Shown: positions 1-6,551, numbered from the stretch's first letter. The stretch: DNA of 6,556 nucleotides from Candidatus Benthicola azotiphorus (GCA_947581745.1 CANPVW010000266.1:1-6556), one strand, 5' to 3'. Notes: generated from the letters alone by a model not told the origin. Numbers and translations: made by a program.

Positions 1-950
1 ACTTCGCCAACAAGATGTGGAACGCAGTCCGTTTCGGGCTCGGTTATCTGACGGACGAGGACCTGAAGACGCGTCCCGCAGACACGGACCTCGAAGTCGT
101 GGACCGGTGGATCCTGGCCCGTTTCGGGGCCACCGCCAGGGAGGCCACGGGAGCGCTCGAGCGCTTCCGCTTGCACGAGGCCGCCGAGCTCACCTACCAG
201 TTCGTGTGGACCGAGTTCTGCGACTGGTATCTGGAGCTGATCAAGGCACGTCTGCGTGGCGACCGTGGGGAAGCCAGCCGGGCGGCTGCCGCGGCGACGC
301 TCGCGTTCGTGCTCGATGGCTGGCTGAGGCTTCTGCACCCGGTGATGCCGTTCATCACGGAGGAGATGTACTGCCACCTTCCGGGACGGAGCGTGGAGGA
401 CACGCTTCTGCACGGGCCCTGGGCGGCCGCTGGAGACTACGGGGATGGAGATTCCTCGATGGAGGAGGCCAAGACGGGTGTCGAGGCGCTCCAGGAGATC
501 GTAGGCGTAGTACGCAACCTGAGGTCGGACTACGGCATAGATCCCGGAAGACGCTTGGAGGTGGTGGTGGCAGGGGTACCGTCCGCGGTGGCCGCGGTCC
601 TGAACGCCGAGATGGAGGGGATCCTGCGCCTCGGCCGAATGTCTTCGCTCGACATCGCGGGTGAAGTCCCCGTGGGGGAAGCGGGAGCCCACGCCGCTCT
701 GCGATCGGGGGGGGAGCTGTTCCTTCCGCTGGCCGGCATCGTCGACGTGGAACGGGAGCGCGAGCGGGTCCAGTCCGAGATCGACCGGCTGGAAGGCATG
801 CTCGAGCAGTCACGTCGTCGCCTGGACGATTCCCGCTTCGTGGAGCGCGCGCCTGCGGAAGTCGTGGCGAGGGAACGTGAGAAGTGCCAGTCGTTCGAGG
901 AGCGGCTGGCGCTCCTGGCGGAGAAACGCGCAGCGTTCGGCGGCGGCTGA
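1..950 (+). CDS. valS: Valine--tRNA ligase (ValRS), C-terminal part; 5' end outside window
   Basis: Class I aminoacyl-tRNA synthetase that attaches valine to tRNA-Val in the cytoplasm. Only the last 315 codons are present, read in frame from base 3. The catalytic Rossmann core, editing domain and KMSKS loop lie upstream of the window. The visible part opens with FANKMWNAVRF, which matches the start of the ValRS anticodon-binding helical domain (NFCNKLWNASRF in E. coli). It continues through DRWILARF, the tRNA-stem-contacting FCDWYLELIK and HPVMPFITEEMY. The last 70 or so residues (from about base 735) are a charged, leucine-spaced helical hairpin containing FVERAPAEVVAREREK, the typical ValRS C-terminal coiled-coil arm that touches the tRNA elbow. 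The C-terminus is complete and ends at the expected point in TGA (948-950). The next gene begins 4 nt later, so the two are probably co-translated. The identification is firm; the family is recognised from recalled sequences. Confidence 0.97.
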   Translation, partial: FANKMWNAVRFGLGYLTDEDLKTRPADTDLEVVDRWILARFGATAREATGALERFRLHEAAELTYQFVWTEFCDWYLELIKARLRGDRGEASRAAAAATLAFVLDGWLRLLHPVMPFITEEMYCHLPGRSVEDTLLHGPWAAAGDYGDGDSSMEEAKTGVEALQEIVGVVRNLRSDYGIDPGRRLEVVVAGVPSAVAAVLNAEMEGILRLGRMSSLDIAGEVPVGEAGAHAALRSGGELFLPLAGIVDVERERERVQSEIDRLEGMLEQSRRRLDDSRFVERAPAEVVAREREKCQSFEERLALLAEKRAAFGGG

Positions 951-954
951 CGTG

Positions 955-2193
955 ATGGGAGGCGGCTTGCGGGCATCGCGGCTTCTGGCGGTGCTGGCGA
1001 TAGGACTCGCTTCCTGCGCCCGGGAGGAAATGCCTCCAGGGACGGGGCCGGACTTCGCTCCTCCTGCCGTGGTCGAAATGTACCCGGTGCACGGATCGGC
1101 GGTGCCCGGGCTGGACGAAGACGCGTACGTCCGATTCGATGAGCCGCTGGGCGATTCGCGCTCGGTGCCGAGGCTGGTCGAGACGTCACCGGCCGGGCTT
1201 TACGACATCAGGGCAGGCCGCCGCGATGTGCGCATCCGTCCGAGGGATGGCTGGCGGCCCGGCGTCGTCTACATGTTCAGGATACCTCCGGGGTTGAGGG
1301 ACCTGATCCGGAATCAGACCCGGGAGCCGATCGAGCTCCTGTTCACGACAGGACCTGAGCTCTCCGAAACTCGCACGACAGGAACGGTGTGGGATCGGGA
1401 AACGGTGCGCGCCGTTCGTGGGGCCTCGGTACAGGTGATCGGTGCCGACTCCGTTCCTTACGCCGCGGTCGCGGACACGGGCGGCAATTTCCTGCTGCCG
1501 TCCTTGCCCGTGGGGGACTACTGGGCCTTCGCCTTTCGCGACCAGAACCAGAACCGGACCCTGGACAGGGATTTCGAGCCGGACGACAGTGGCCGCGTCA
1601 GTCTGCCCGAATCGGCGTCGGTCGTCCGGCTCGAGTTCTGGCTGACTGAGCCGGATTCCACAGCGCCGATGATCGGTTCCGCCGAGGTCGAAGACAGCCT
1701 GACGCTGAGAGTCGAGTTTGACGATCTGCTGGAGCCGGACGCGCCGCTCGATTCCGCGACGGTCACGGTCAGTCTCGCCGACACGGGCGAAGAGTGGCCC
1801 GTGAGCAGGTTCGCGGTTGGACCTCTGAATGCGGTGGACTCGACCCTGTCGGGAGCGGTGGGCCCCGAAGAGGCCGCCCTGCCATCCGTGGCGACTGGTG
1901 ATTCGATCTCCGGCACCCCCGATGTGTCGGTCGACTCTGCCACGGAACGGGGCCAGGCGACCCGGGCGCGTCCGCAGCGCTTCGTCACGGTCAGGCTCGG
2001 GCGGGCACTGGGCGCGGGAACCTATGACGTCCGTGCGAGCGGATTCGTCAACGTGCGGTTCCTCACCGGCGGTGGGGCCACGACGGTCTCGTACGAGCCG
2101 CCGGCTGCCGTTCCTGAAACGTCTCCGGAGGGCGAGGCTGCGGACGAAGGCGAAGACGCCGCGGAAGCCGGTGTGGAGGAGGCGGGCCATTGA
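955..2193 (+). CDS. Lipoprotein with Ig-like (Big_5/SbsA-type) and carboxypeptidase-regulatory-like domains
   Basis: Predicted lipid-anchored envelope protein of 412 residues; its role is unknown. The N-terminus has basic residues (R6, R9), a hydrophobic stretch and the lipobox LASC with Cys21 (codon 1015-1017), so it should be processed by signal peptidase II. Residues 35-134 resemble a Big_5 Ig-like domain (PAVVEMYPVHGS at the start, ELLFTTGPE at the end). Residues 142-225 resemble a carboxypeptidase-regulatory/SD-repeat-like beta sandwich (TGTVWD, DTGGNFLLPSLPVGDYW), followed by a possible Ca-binding loop DQNQNRTLD at 196-204. A second Ig-like segment starts near 235 (STAPMIGSAEV) and appears to resume at 341-380, split by a Ser/Asp/Ala-rich stretch (290-340). 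The tail (381-412) is acidic. The start is ATG 955, with an in-frame GTG at 952 as alternative. No Shine-Dalgarno is evident, so reinitiation after valS is likely. The domain calls are by eye. Confidence 0.85.
   Translation: MGGGLRASRLLAVLAIGLASCAREEMPPGTGPDFAPPAVVEMYPVHGSAVPGLDEDAYVRFDEPLGDSRSVPRLVETSPAGLYDIRAGRRDVRIRPRDGWRPGVVYMFRIPPGLRDLIRNQTREPIELLFTTGPELSETRTTGTVWDRETVRAVRGASVQVIGADSVPYAAVADTGGNFLLPSLPVGDYWAFAFRDQNQNRTLDRDFEPDDSGRVSLPESASVVRLEFWLTEPDSTAPMIGSAEVEDSLTLRVEFDDLLEPDAPLDSATVTVSLADTGEEWPVSRFAVGPLNAVDSTLSGAVGPEEAALPSVATGDSISGTPDVSVDSATERGQATRARPQRFVTVRLGRALGAGTYDVRASGFVNVRFLTGGGATTVSYEPPAAVPETSPEGEAADEGEDAAEAGVEEAGH
2175..2182 (+). promoter_or_regulatory. Shine-Dalgarno of selA that fixes a TTG start
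   Basis: GGAGGAGG lies inside the last codons of the lipoprotein gene, 7 nt before the TTG at 2190-2192. It is the strongest ribosome binding site in the window. It supports the TTG as the real selA start, because no ATG or GTG in that frame is as well placed and the protein begins where SelA homologues begin. Confidence 0.8.
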
Positions 2194-3587
2194 GAGCGGA
2201 CACTTCGCGGCACGATGCGAGGCGGGACCTGCCCTCCGTCGAGTTCCTGCTGCAGTGCGGGGAAGCGGAGGTCTGGATCTCGCGGTGGGGAAGGTCACAG
2301 GTCACGGGAGCCATTCAGGCCGTCCTGGGTGAGGCCAGAGTGGCGGCGGAGGGCGGACAGCCGGCCGCGGACCCGCAAATCCTCCTCGAGCGAGTCCTGC
2401 GTCGGTTGGAGAGCGACGGTCCGGCCCTTCGTGCGCTCGTGAACGCAACCGGGGTCGTGCTTCACACCAACCTCGGACGGGCGCCCCTGGCTCCAGAAGC
2501 GGTCCGCGCGGCGAGCCAGGCGGCGGGGAGTTATTCGAGTCTCGAGTACGATCTGCTGGCAGGCGACAGGGGCGACCGGTACGAGCATTGCGCGGACCTG
2601 CTGTGTCGCCTGACCGGTTCCGAGTCGTCACTCGCCGTCAACAACAACGCGGCTGCCGTGTCACTGGTGATCAATACGCTGGCGCGCGGTCGGGAAGTCC
2701 TCATCTCCCGCGGGGAGCTGGTCGAGATCGGCGGAGGGTTCCGCATTCCCGAGGTGATCGAAAGGTCCGGGGCGTACCTCGTCGCCGTCGGCACGACGAA
2801 TCGGACTCGACTGGAAGACTATCGGAGGGCGATCACTCCGTCGACGGGGCTGCTGCTCAAGGTCCACCCGTCGAACTACCGGGTCGAGGGCTTCGTGGAG
2901 GAGACCTCCCTGGAGAGACTGGTGAGCCTCGGACGCACCGCAGGGTTGCCCGTGATGCACGATCTCGGATCGGGGTTGCTTCTCGCTGACCTTCTCCCGG
3001 ACCTGCCCGAGCCGTCGGTGGAGAGAACCGTCTCCGCCGGGGTGGATGTCGTGACGTGGAGTGGCGACAAGTTGCTCGGCGGCCCGCAGGCGGGCCTGAT
3101 TCACGGAAGCGCGGCTGTCCTCGACCGGATTCGGGCGAATCCCCTGCTCCGGGCATTCCGGTTGGACAAGATGACCCTGGCTGCCCTGGAGGCGACACTG
3201 CGCCTTTATCTGGACCCGGAGGCCGCAGCCCGTCGTATCCCGGTGCTGCGAATGCTCAGCGAGTCCGTGGAGAGCGTGGAGCGGCGGGCCCTCGCGGCCC
3301 TGAATGAGCTGAGCGAAGCGGCTCGCGCGCGAGTCACCGTTGTGCCCGCGCGAGCGGTCGTCGGGGGTGGTGCGGCCGCCGGTTTCGAGCTCGAATCGTT
3401 CGCCTGGAGCATCTCCGGGCCGCCCCTGGAGATCGAGTCCGCGCTCCGGAGCCAGGCCCCCCCGGTCATCGGCAGGATTGCCGGCGATGCCGTTCTGCTG
3501 GACTTCCGGACCGTGCTGGAAGGGCAGGAGGCCCTTCTCGTTCGTGCGCTCGATCGGCTCACCGGGAGCGAGAAGGGGGGAGAGTGA
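2190..3587 (+). CDS. selA: L-seryl-tRNA(Sec) selenium transferase (selenocysteine synthase)
   Basis: PLP enzyme of the cytoplasm that converts Ser-tRNA(Sec) to Sec-tRNA(Sec) with selenophosphate; in bacteria it forms a homodecamer. The 465 residues match the usual full length (463 in E. coli). The N-terminal tRNA(Sec)-binding region is present (LPSVEFLLQ near residue 15). Core motifs follow in order: ALVNATGVVLHTNLGRAPL (from about 82), SLEYDLLAGDRGDRYEH, VNNNAAAV, SRGELVEIGGGFRIP, VGTTNRTRLEDY, LLKVHPSNYRVEGF, HDLGSGLL, and SGDKLLGGPQAG with the PLP lysine K294 (codon 3069-3071). DKMTLAALEATLRLYL and PPVIGRIAGDAVLLDFR follow near the C-terminus. The start is a TTG whose last two bases belong to the TGA stop of the lipoprotein gene, with a strong Shine-Dalgarno. 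The stop overlaps the GTG of the phosphatase gene. selB, selD and the tRNA(Sec) gene are not in the window. The complete N-terminal domain argues against a SelA-like paralogue. Confidence 0.96.
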   Translation: MRADTSRHDARRDLPSVEFLLQCGEAEVWISRWGRSQVTGAIQAVLGEARVAAEGGQPAADPQILLERVLRRLESDGPALRALVNATGVVLHTNLGRAPLAPEAVRAASQAAGSYSSLEYDLLAGDRGDRYEHCADLLCRLTGSESSLAVNNNAAAVSLVINTLARGREVLISRGELVEIGGGFRIPEVIERSGAYLVAVGTTNRTRLEDYRRAITPSTGLLLKVHPSNYRVEGFVEETSLERLVSLGRTAGLPVMHDLGSGLLLADLLPDLPEPSVERTVSAGVDVVTWSGDKLLGGPQAGLIHGSAAVLDRIRANPLLRAFRLDKMTLAALEATLRLYLDPEAAARRIPVLRMLSESVESVERRALAALNELSEAARARVTVVPARAVVGGGAAAGFELESFAWSISGPPLEIESALRSQAPPVIGRIAGDAVLLDFRTVLEGQEALLVRALDRLTGSEKGGE

Positions 3588-4144
3588 GCGGGAGGGGGCG
3601 CCGGCCGACAGCCGCCTACATCGACCGGGACGGCACTCTGATGCGCGATACCGGCTACGTCGCGAGGTCGGCTGAAGTGGAGCTGCTGCCGCGAGCGGCG
3701 GATGCCGTTCGGCTGCTGAACGATGAGGGTGTGCCGGTAGTCATCGTGACGAACCAGTCGGGGATCGGTCGCGGCTACTTCGACGAGTCGGCGTTTCACG
3801 CCGTGCAGGCCAGACTGGTCCAGCTTCTGGAGCTGGAGGGCGCTCGGATCGAAGCGACCTACTTCTGCCCGCACGCTCCGGAGGACGGGTGCGACTGTCG
3901 GAAGCCCGGCCTCGCCCTGTACCGGAAGGCGGCGCTCGAACTGGGTCTTCAGTCATCGGGAGGTCTGTTCGCCGGAGACCGGGTGCAGGACGTACTCCCC
4001 GCTCTCGAGCTTGGCGGAACCGGCATTCTGGTGGCCGGCACGGACGGGACGTATGATGGCCCCGTGCCGGCGCGAGTCATCCGGGCGACGGACCTGTGGA
4101 CCGGCGTCAGCGGACTTCTCCTCGGTGCAGGGAATTCACCCTGA
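3584..4144 (+). CDS. HAD-IIIA phosphatase, GmhB / HisB-N family (probable D,D-heptose 1,7-bisphosphate 7-phosphatase)
   Basis: Small cytoplasmic phosphatase of 186 residues. All HAD catalytic motifs are visible: motif I YIDRDGT with nucleophile D14 and general acid/base D16; motif II VTNQSG with T56; K107 in DCRKPG; motif IV GDRVQD with D132 and D136. A structural zinc site typical of the GmhB/HisB-N group is formed by C95, H97, C103 and C105 (CPHAPEDGCDC). GmhB removes the 7-phosphate of manno-heptose 1,7-bisphosphate on the way to ADP- or GDP-heptose; HisB-N dephosphorylates histidinol phosphate. The zinc loop is short, like HisB-N, while residues such as GYV after motif I look more like GmhB, so the substrate is not settled. 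The start is GTG 3584, overlapping the selA TGA by 4 bases, behind a G-rich run (3573-3580). The next ATG (3641) would remove D14 and D16. No other heptose or histidine gene is in view. Confidence 0.88.
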   Translation: MSGRGRRPTAAYIDRDGTLMRDTGYVARSAEVELLPRAADAVRLLNDEGVPVVIVTNQSGIGRGYFDESAFHAVQARLVQLLELEGARIEATYFCPHAPEDGCDCRKPGLALYRKAALELGLQSSGGLFAGDRVQDVLPALELGGTGILVAGTDGTYDGPVPARVIRATDLWTGVSGLLLGAGNSP

Positions 4145-4152
4145 CGTTTCTC

Positions 4153-4158
4153 GGAGGG
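4153..4158 (+). promoter_or_regulatory. Shine-Dalgarno of purN
   Basis: GGAGGG lies in the 23-nt gap after the phosphatase stop, 9 nt before ATG 4168. It decides the purN start against the in-frame ATG at 4096, which would overlap the phosphatase gene and add 24 residues not found in PurN. Confidence 0.7.
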
Positions 4159-4167
4159 AAGCTGTGC

Positions 4168-4839
4168 ATGTCGGAGTCACTGGGGGTTGCGGTACTGGCC
4201 TCGGGATCGGGGACGAATCTGCAGGCGGTCATCGACAGGCTCCACCTTAAGGACGAGTCAGGCGTGCGAGTGGCTCGAGTCGTCGGGAGTCGGGCTGGCA
4301 TCGGCGCTCTGGAACGAGCCTCTTCGCATGGCATCCCGACGTATGTTCTGCCAGAGCGGGATGACGGAGGGCACTGGCTGCAGAACGTGCTCGAAGCGTC
4401 GGGTGCGGGCCTGGTCGTTCTGGCGGGCTGGCTGAAGCTCATTCCGCCTGATGTCGTGCGGTCCTTTCGCGGGCGGATGATCAATATCCACCCGGCGCTC
4501 CTGCCCGCCTTCGGCGGCCCGGGGATGTACGGGCGCCGCGTCCACGAGGCCGTTCTGGACAGCGGGGCGAAGATCTCGGGTGCCACCGTGCACTTCGTCG
4601 ACGAGGCGTACGATCACGGGGCGATCATCGCCCAGTGGCCGGTGCCGGTCCTGGCGGGAGACGATGCGGACCTCCTCGCCAGGCGAGTGCTGGCCGTCGA
4701 GCACAGGCTGCTCCCGACGGTTATCGAGGACTTCGCGGCGGGGAGATTCGAGCTCGATGCGTCGGGCCGGACGGCCTGGACCGGAGCGTGGTGTTCCGGG
4801 AACGAGTTCACGATGCATTCCGAAACGAGAGCGGACTGA
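4168..4839 (+). CDS. purN: Phosphoribosylglycinamide formyltransferase 1 (GAR transformylase)
   Basis: Transfers the formyl group of 10-formyl-tetrahydrofolate to glycinamide ribonucleotide (GAR), giving FGAR, in de novo purine synthesis. The protein has 223 residues (E. coli PurN 212). The N-terminal phosphate-binding segment is VAVLASGSGTNLQAVID (residues 7-23). The folate/catalytic part contains VVLAGWLKLIP, INIHPALLP with catalytic N106 and H108 (the same numbers as in E. coli), SGATVHFVDE, and AYDHGAIIAQ with D149 in the place of E. coli D144. The AFGGPGMYGRRVHEAV segment replaces the KYPGLHTHRQAL type of E. coli and belongs to the GMYG subgroup of PurN. The C-terminus carries a short extension of about 30 residues after EHRLLPTVIEDFAAGRF. 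The start is ATG 4168 behind GGAGGG. purH follows after 13 nt, so the two folate-dependent transformylases of the pathway are made together. Confidence 0.96.
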   Translation: MSESLGVAVLASGSGTNLQAVIDRLHLKDESGVRVARVVGSRAGIGALERASSHGIPTYVLPERDDGGHWLQNVLEASGAGLVVLAGWLKLIPPDVVRSFRGRMINIHPALLPAFGGPGMYGRRVHEAVLDSGAKISGATVHFVDEAYDHGAIIAQWPVPVLAGDDADLLARRVLAVEHRLLPTVIEDFAAGRFELDASGRTAWTGAWCSGNEFTMHSETRAD

Positions 4840-4840
4840 A

Positions 4841-4846
4841 GAGAGG
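4841..4846 (+). promoter_or_regulatory. Probable Shine-Dalgarno of purH
   Basis: GAGAGG lies in the 13-nt gap between purN and purH, 6 nt before ATG 4853. It supports that ATG as the purH start over the longer open frame that extends back into purN. Confidence 0.55.
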
Positions 4847-4852
4847 CCGGGA

Positions 4853-6448
4853 ATGGCATACGCCATACTGAGCGTGTCGGACAAGACAGGGATAGCGGAA
4901 CTGGCTCGCGAGTTGCACGAGCGCGGGTGGACTCTGCTTTCGACGGGCGGTACGGCCAGGACGATTCGAGACGCTTCCGTGCCGGTGACCGGAATCTCGG
5001 AACACACAGGGTTCCCGGAGATCCTCGGCGGTCGGGTGAAGACGCTTCACCCGGCCGTACACGCCGGGCTCCTGGCGCGGCTCTCGGTGGAAGGCGACGT
5101 GCGTGACCTGGAGCGTCACGGGCTGGAACCTGTGGGGATCGTGGCAGTCAACCTGTATCCGTTCCGCGAGACGGTGGCCCGTCCGGACGCCACGCTGGCG
5201 GACGCGCTGGAACAGATCGACATCGGCGGGCCGACGATGCTACGTGCCGCGGCAAAGAACCACCCGTTCGTGTGGCCGGTCTGCGATCCGGAAGACTACG
5301 GCCGGCTGCTCGCGGCGATCGATGCCGGCGGCGACCAGGACGAATTCCGCCGTTCCCTGGCCGCCAAGGTATTCACCCATACGGCGGCCTACGACTCGGC
5401 GGTCGCCGGATACCTGAGAGGGTCGAGGGAAGAGGTCGAGTCCGCGACTGTCCTTCCCGAGGAGATCATGCTGTCTCTGACCCGTGTGCAATCCCTGAGA
5501 TACGGCGAGAACCCCGACCAACCAGCCGCCTTCTACCGGGCGTCCTCCGGCCCTCCCGTCGGCATACCGGGGCTCCGGCAGCTGCACGGAAAGGAGCTGT
5601 CGTACAACAACATTCTCGACCTGGACGGTGCCATGCTGGCCATAGCGCCGTTTCTGGGCGGAGACCATCCCGCTTGCGCCATCCTCAAACACACTACGCC
5701 ATGCGGTATAGCCGTCGGTCGCTCTCCCGCGGACGCTTACCGGAAGGCGCTGGCCTGTGATCCCGTATCGGCCTTCGGCTCGACGGTCGTGTTCAGTGAG
5801 CCGGTGACCGAGGCCGTGGCCGAGGAAATCTCGAAGCTGTTCGTCGAGTGTCTCGTCGCGCCGGGCTACGCACAGCCGGCGCTTCGGATCCTGCAGCAGA
5901 AGCAGAACATCCGTATCCTGGAGCCGGGTGATGAGAACCGGTTCGGAAGCTACTCCGGCCACGTCGCCGCGGGACTGGACGTGCGCGGGGTGTCCGGAGG
6001 GCTCCTCGTCCAGGGATCTCCGACGCCGGCTCTACCGGGCGATCTGCGAGCCCGTGGCGCAACAGTAGCGACGGCACGAGCGCCCTCGGACGCGGAATGG
6101 GAGGATCTCGGCTTCGCGTGGGCGGCCGTCCAGTCGGTCAAGTCCAACGCCATCCTTCTGGCTCGCGATGGTGCTTCCGTCGGGATCGGCGCAGGCCAGA
6201 TGAGCCGCGTGGACGCAGCGCACCTGGCCGCTCACAAGGCCCTCGCGGCCGGGTTCGATCTGGAGAGGCTCGTGCTGGCGTCCGACGCGTTCTTCCCGTT
6301 CCGGGACGGGGTGGATGCGGCGGCCGAGGCCGGAGTCACGGCGATCATTCAGCCGGGCGGATCGAAGCGCGATCCGGAAGCCATCGCGGCCGCAGACGAG
6401 CACGGCATGGCCATGGTGTTCACCGGACGCAGGACTTTCCGGCACTGA
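4853..6448 (+). CDS. purH: Bifunctional AICAR transformylase / IMP cyclohydrolase
   Basis: Performs the last two steps of de novo purine synthesis: formylation of AICAR by 10-formyl-tetrahydrofolate to FAICAR, then ring closure to IMP. It is complete, with 531 residues (E. coli 529). The N-terminal MGS-like IMP cyclohydrolase domain (about 1-190) starts at AYAILSVSDKTGIAELA and contains LLSTGGTARTI, GFPEILGGRVKTLHPAVHAG, VAVNLYPF, EQIDIGGPTMLRAAAKNH and, further on, AAYDSAVAGYL. The C-terminal transformylase domain contains LRYGENPDQPAAFY, HGKELSYNNILDLDGA, the catalytic lysine-histidine pair K279-H280 in AILKHTTPCGIAVG, GAGQMSRVDAAH, SDAFFPFRDGVD and the terminal VFTGRRTFRH. The segment around residues 305-313, SAFGSTVVF, differs slightly from the commoner SAFGGIVAF type, but the catalytic residues are intact. 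The start is ATG 4853 with GAGAGG 6 nt upstream. It is the last gene of the run; the next 108 nt are non-coding. Confidence 0.98.
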   Translation: MAYAILSVSDKTGIAELARELHERGWTLLSTGGTARTIRDASVPVTGISEHTGFPEILGGRVKTLHPAVHAGLLARLSVEGDVRDLERHGLEPVGIVAVNLYPFRETVARPDATLADALEQIDIGGPTMLRAAAKNHPFVWPVCDPEDYGRLLAAIDAGGDQDEFRRSLAAKVFTHTAAYDSAVAGYLRGSREEVESATVLPEEIMLSLTRVQSLRYGENPDQPAAFYRASSGPPVGIPGLRQLHGKELSYNNILDLDGAMLAIAPFLGGDHPACAILKHTTPCGIAVGRSPADAYRKALACDPVSAFGSTVVFSEPVTEAVAEEISKLFVECLVAPGYAQPALRILQQKQNIRILEPGDENRFGSYSGHVAAGLDVRGVSGGLLVQGSPTPALPGDLRARGATVATARAPSDAEWEDLGFAWAAVQSVKSNAILLARDGASVGIGAGQMSRVDAAHLAAHKALAAGFDLERLVLASDAFFPFRDGVDAAAEAGVTAIIQPGGSKRDPEAIAAADEHGMAMVFTGRRTFRH

Positions 6449-6463
6449 TCCGCAGGAAATCAA

Positions 6464-6522
6464 GCCGTCCATCGGAGACGCGTTCTGCCCCGTTCGGGTG
6501 GGACGGCCGGCCGGGTCCGGCC
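6464..6522 (+). terminator. GC-rich inverted repeats after purH; possible weak terminator
   Basis: Two alternative stems can form here. The compact one pairs GGCCGG (6505-6510) with CCGGCC (6517-6522) around a 6-nt loop. The wider one pairs GCCGTCC (6464-6470) with GGACGGC (6501-6507) around 30 nt. They share bases 6505-6507, so they exclude each other. Only TT follows the compact stem before GAC, so there is no proper U-tract. It could be a weak or Rho-assisted 3' end of the operon mRNA, or chance in GC-rich DNA. No coding region is visible between 6449 and 6556. Confidence 0.35.
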
Positions 6523-6551
6523 TTGACTGGCGGTATAGGCTCGTCTATAAA
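6523..6551 (+). promoter_or_regulatory. Sigma-70-type promoter for a downstream gene
   Basis: TTGACT (6523-6528) matches the -35 consensus at 5 of 6 bases. TATAAA (6546-6551) matches the -10 consensus TATAAT at 5 of 6. They are separated by 17 bp, the optimal spacing. AT-rich hexamers stand out against the GC-rich background, and the site lies in the only sizeable non-coding stretch. Transcription would start just past the right edge, so the gene it drives is not visible. It is read as a housekeeping sigma promoter on the + strand. Confidence 0.75.

Noticed and set aside
17..664. Open frame of 215 codons inside valS on the + strand
   Set aside because: It is a Gly/Arg-rich shadow frame over a clear valS reading frame.
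661..954. Upstream extension of the lipoprotein frame into valS
   Set aside because: It overlaps the conserved valS C-terminus in another frame and would bury the signal peptide and lipobox. ATG 955 places Cys21 correctly.
1186..2298. Long open frame on the minus strand (370 codons) opposite the lipoprotein, and similar ones at 355-1092, 530-1189, 4258-5007 and 5240-5962
   Set aside because: Their translations are Arg/Pro-rich without recognisable motifs, and they lie antisense to genes with clear homology. Such frames are expected by codon bias in GC-rich DNA.
948..4144. Selenocysteine readthrough at one of the TGA codons
   Set aside because: Each TGA stands at the expected C-terminus of its family, and the sequence after it soon belongs to the next gene in another frame. 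I saw no convincing SECIS hairpin right after any of them.
4096..4167. Longer purN start at ATG 4096
   Set aside because: It overlaps the phosphatase and adds residues before the normal PurN N-terminus; ATG 4168 has a Shine-Dalgarno.
4580..4852. Longer purH frame reaching back into purN
   Set aside because: The extra residues are out-of-frame purN sequence; PurH homologues begin at the ILSVSDKTG segment right after ATG 4853.
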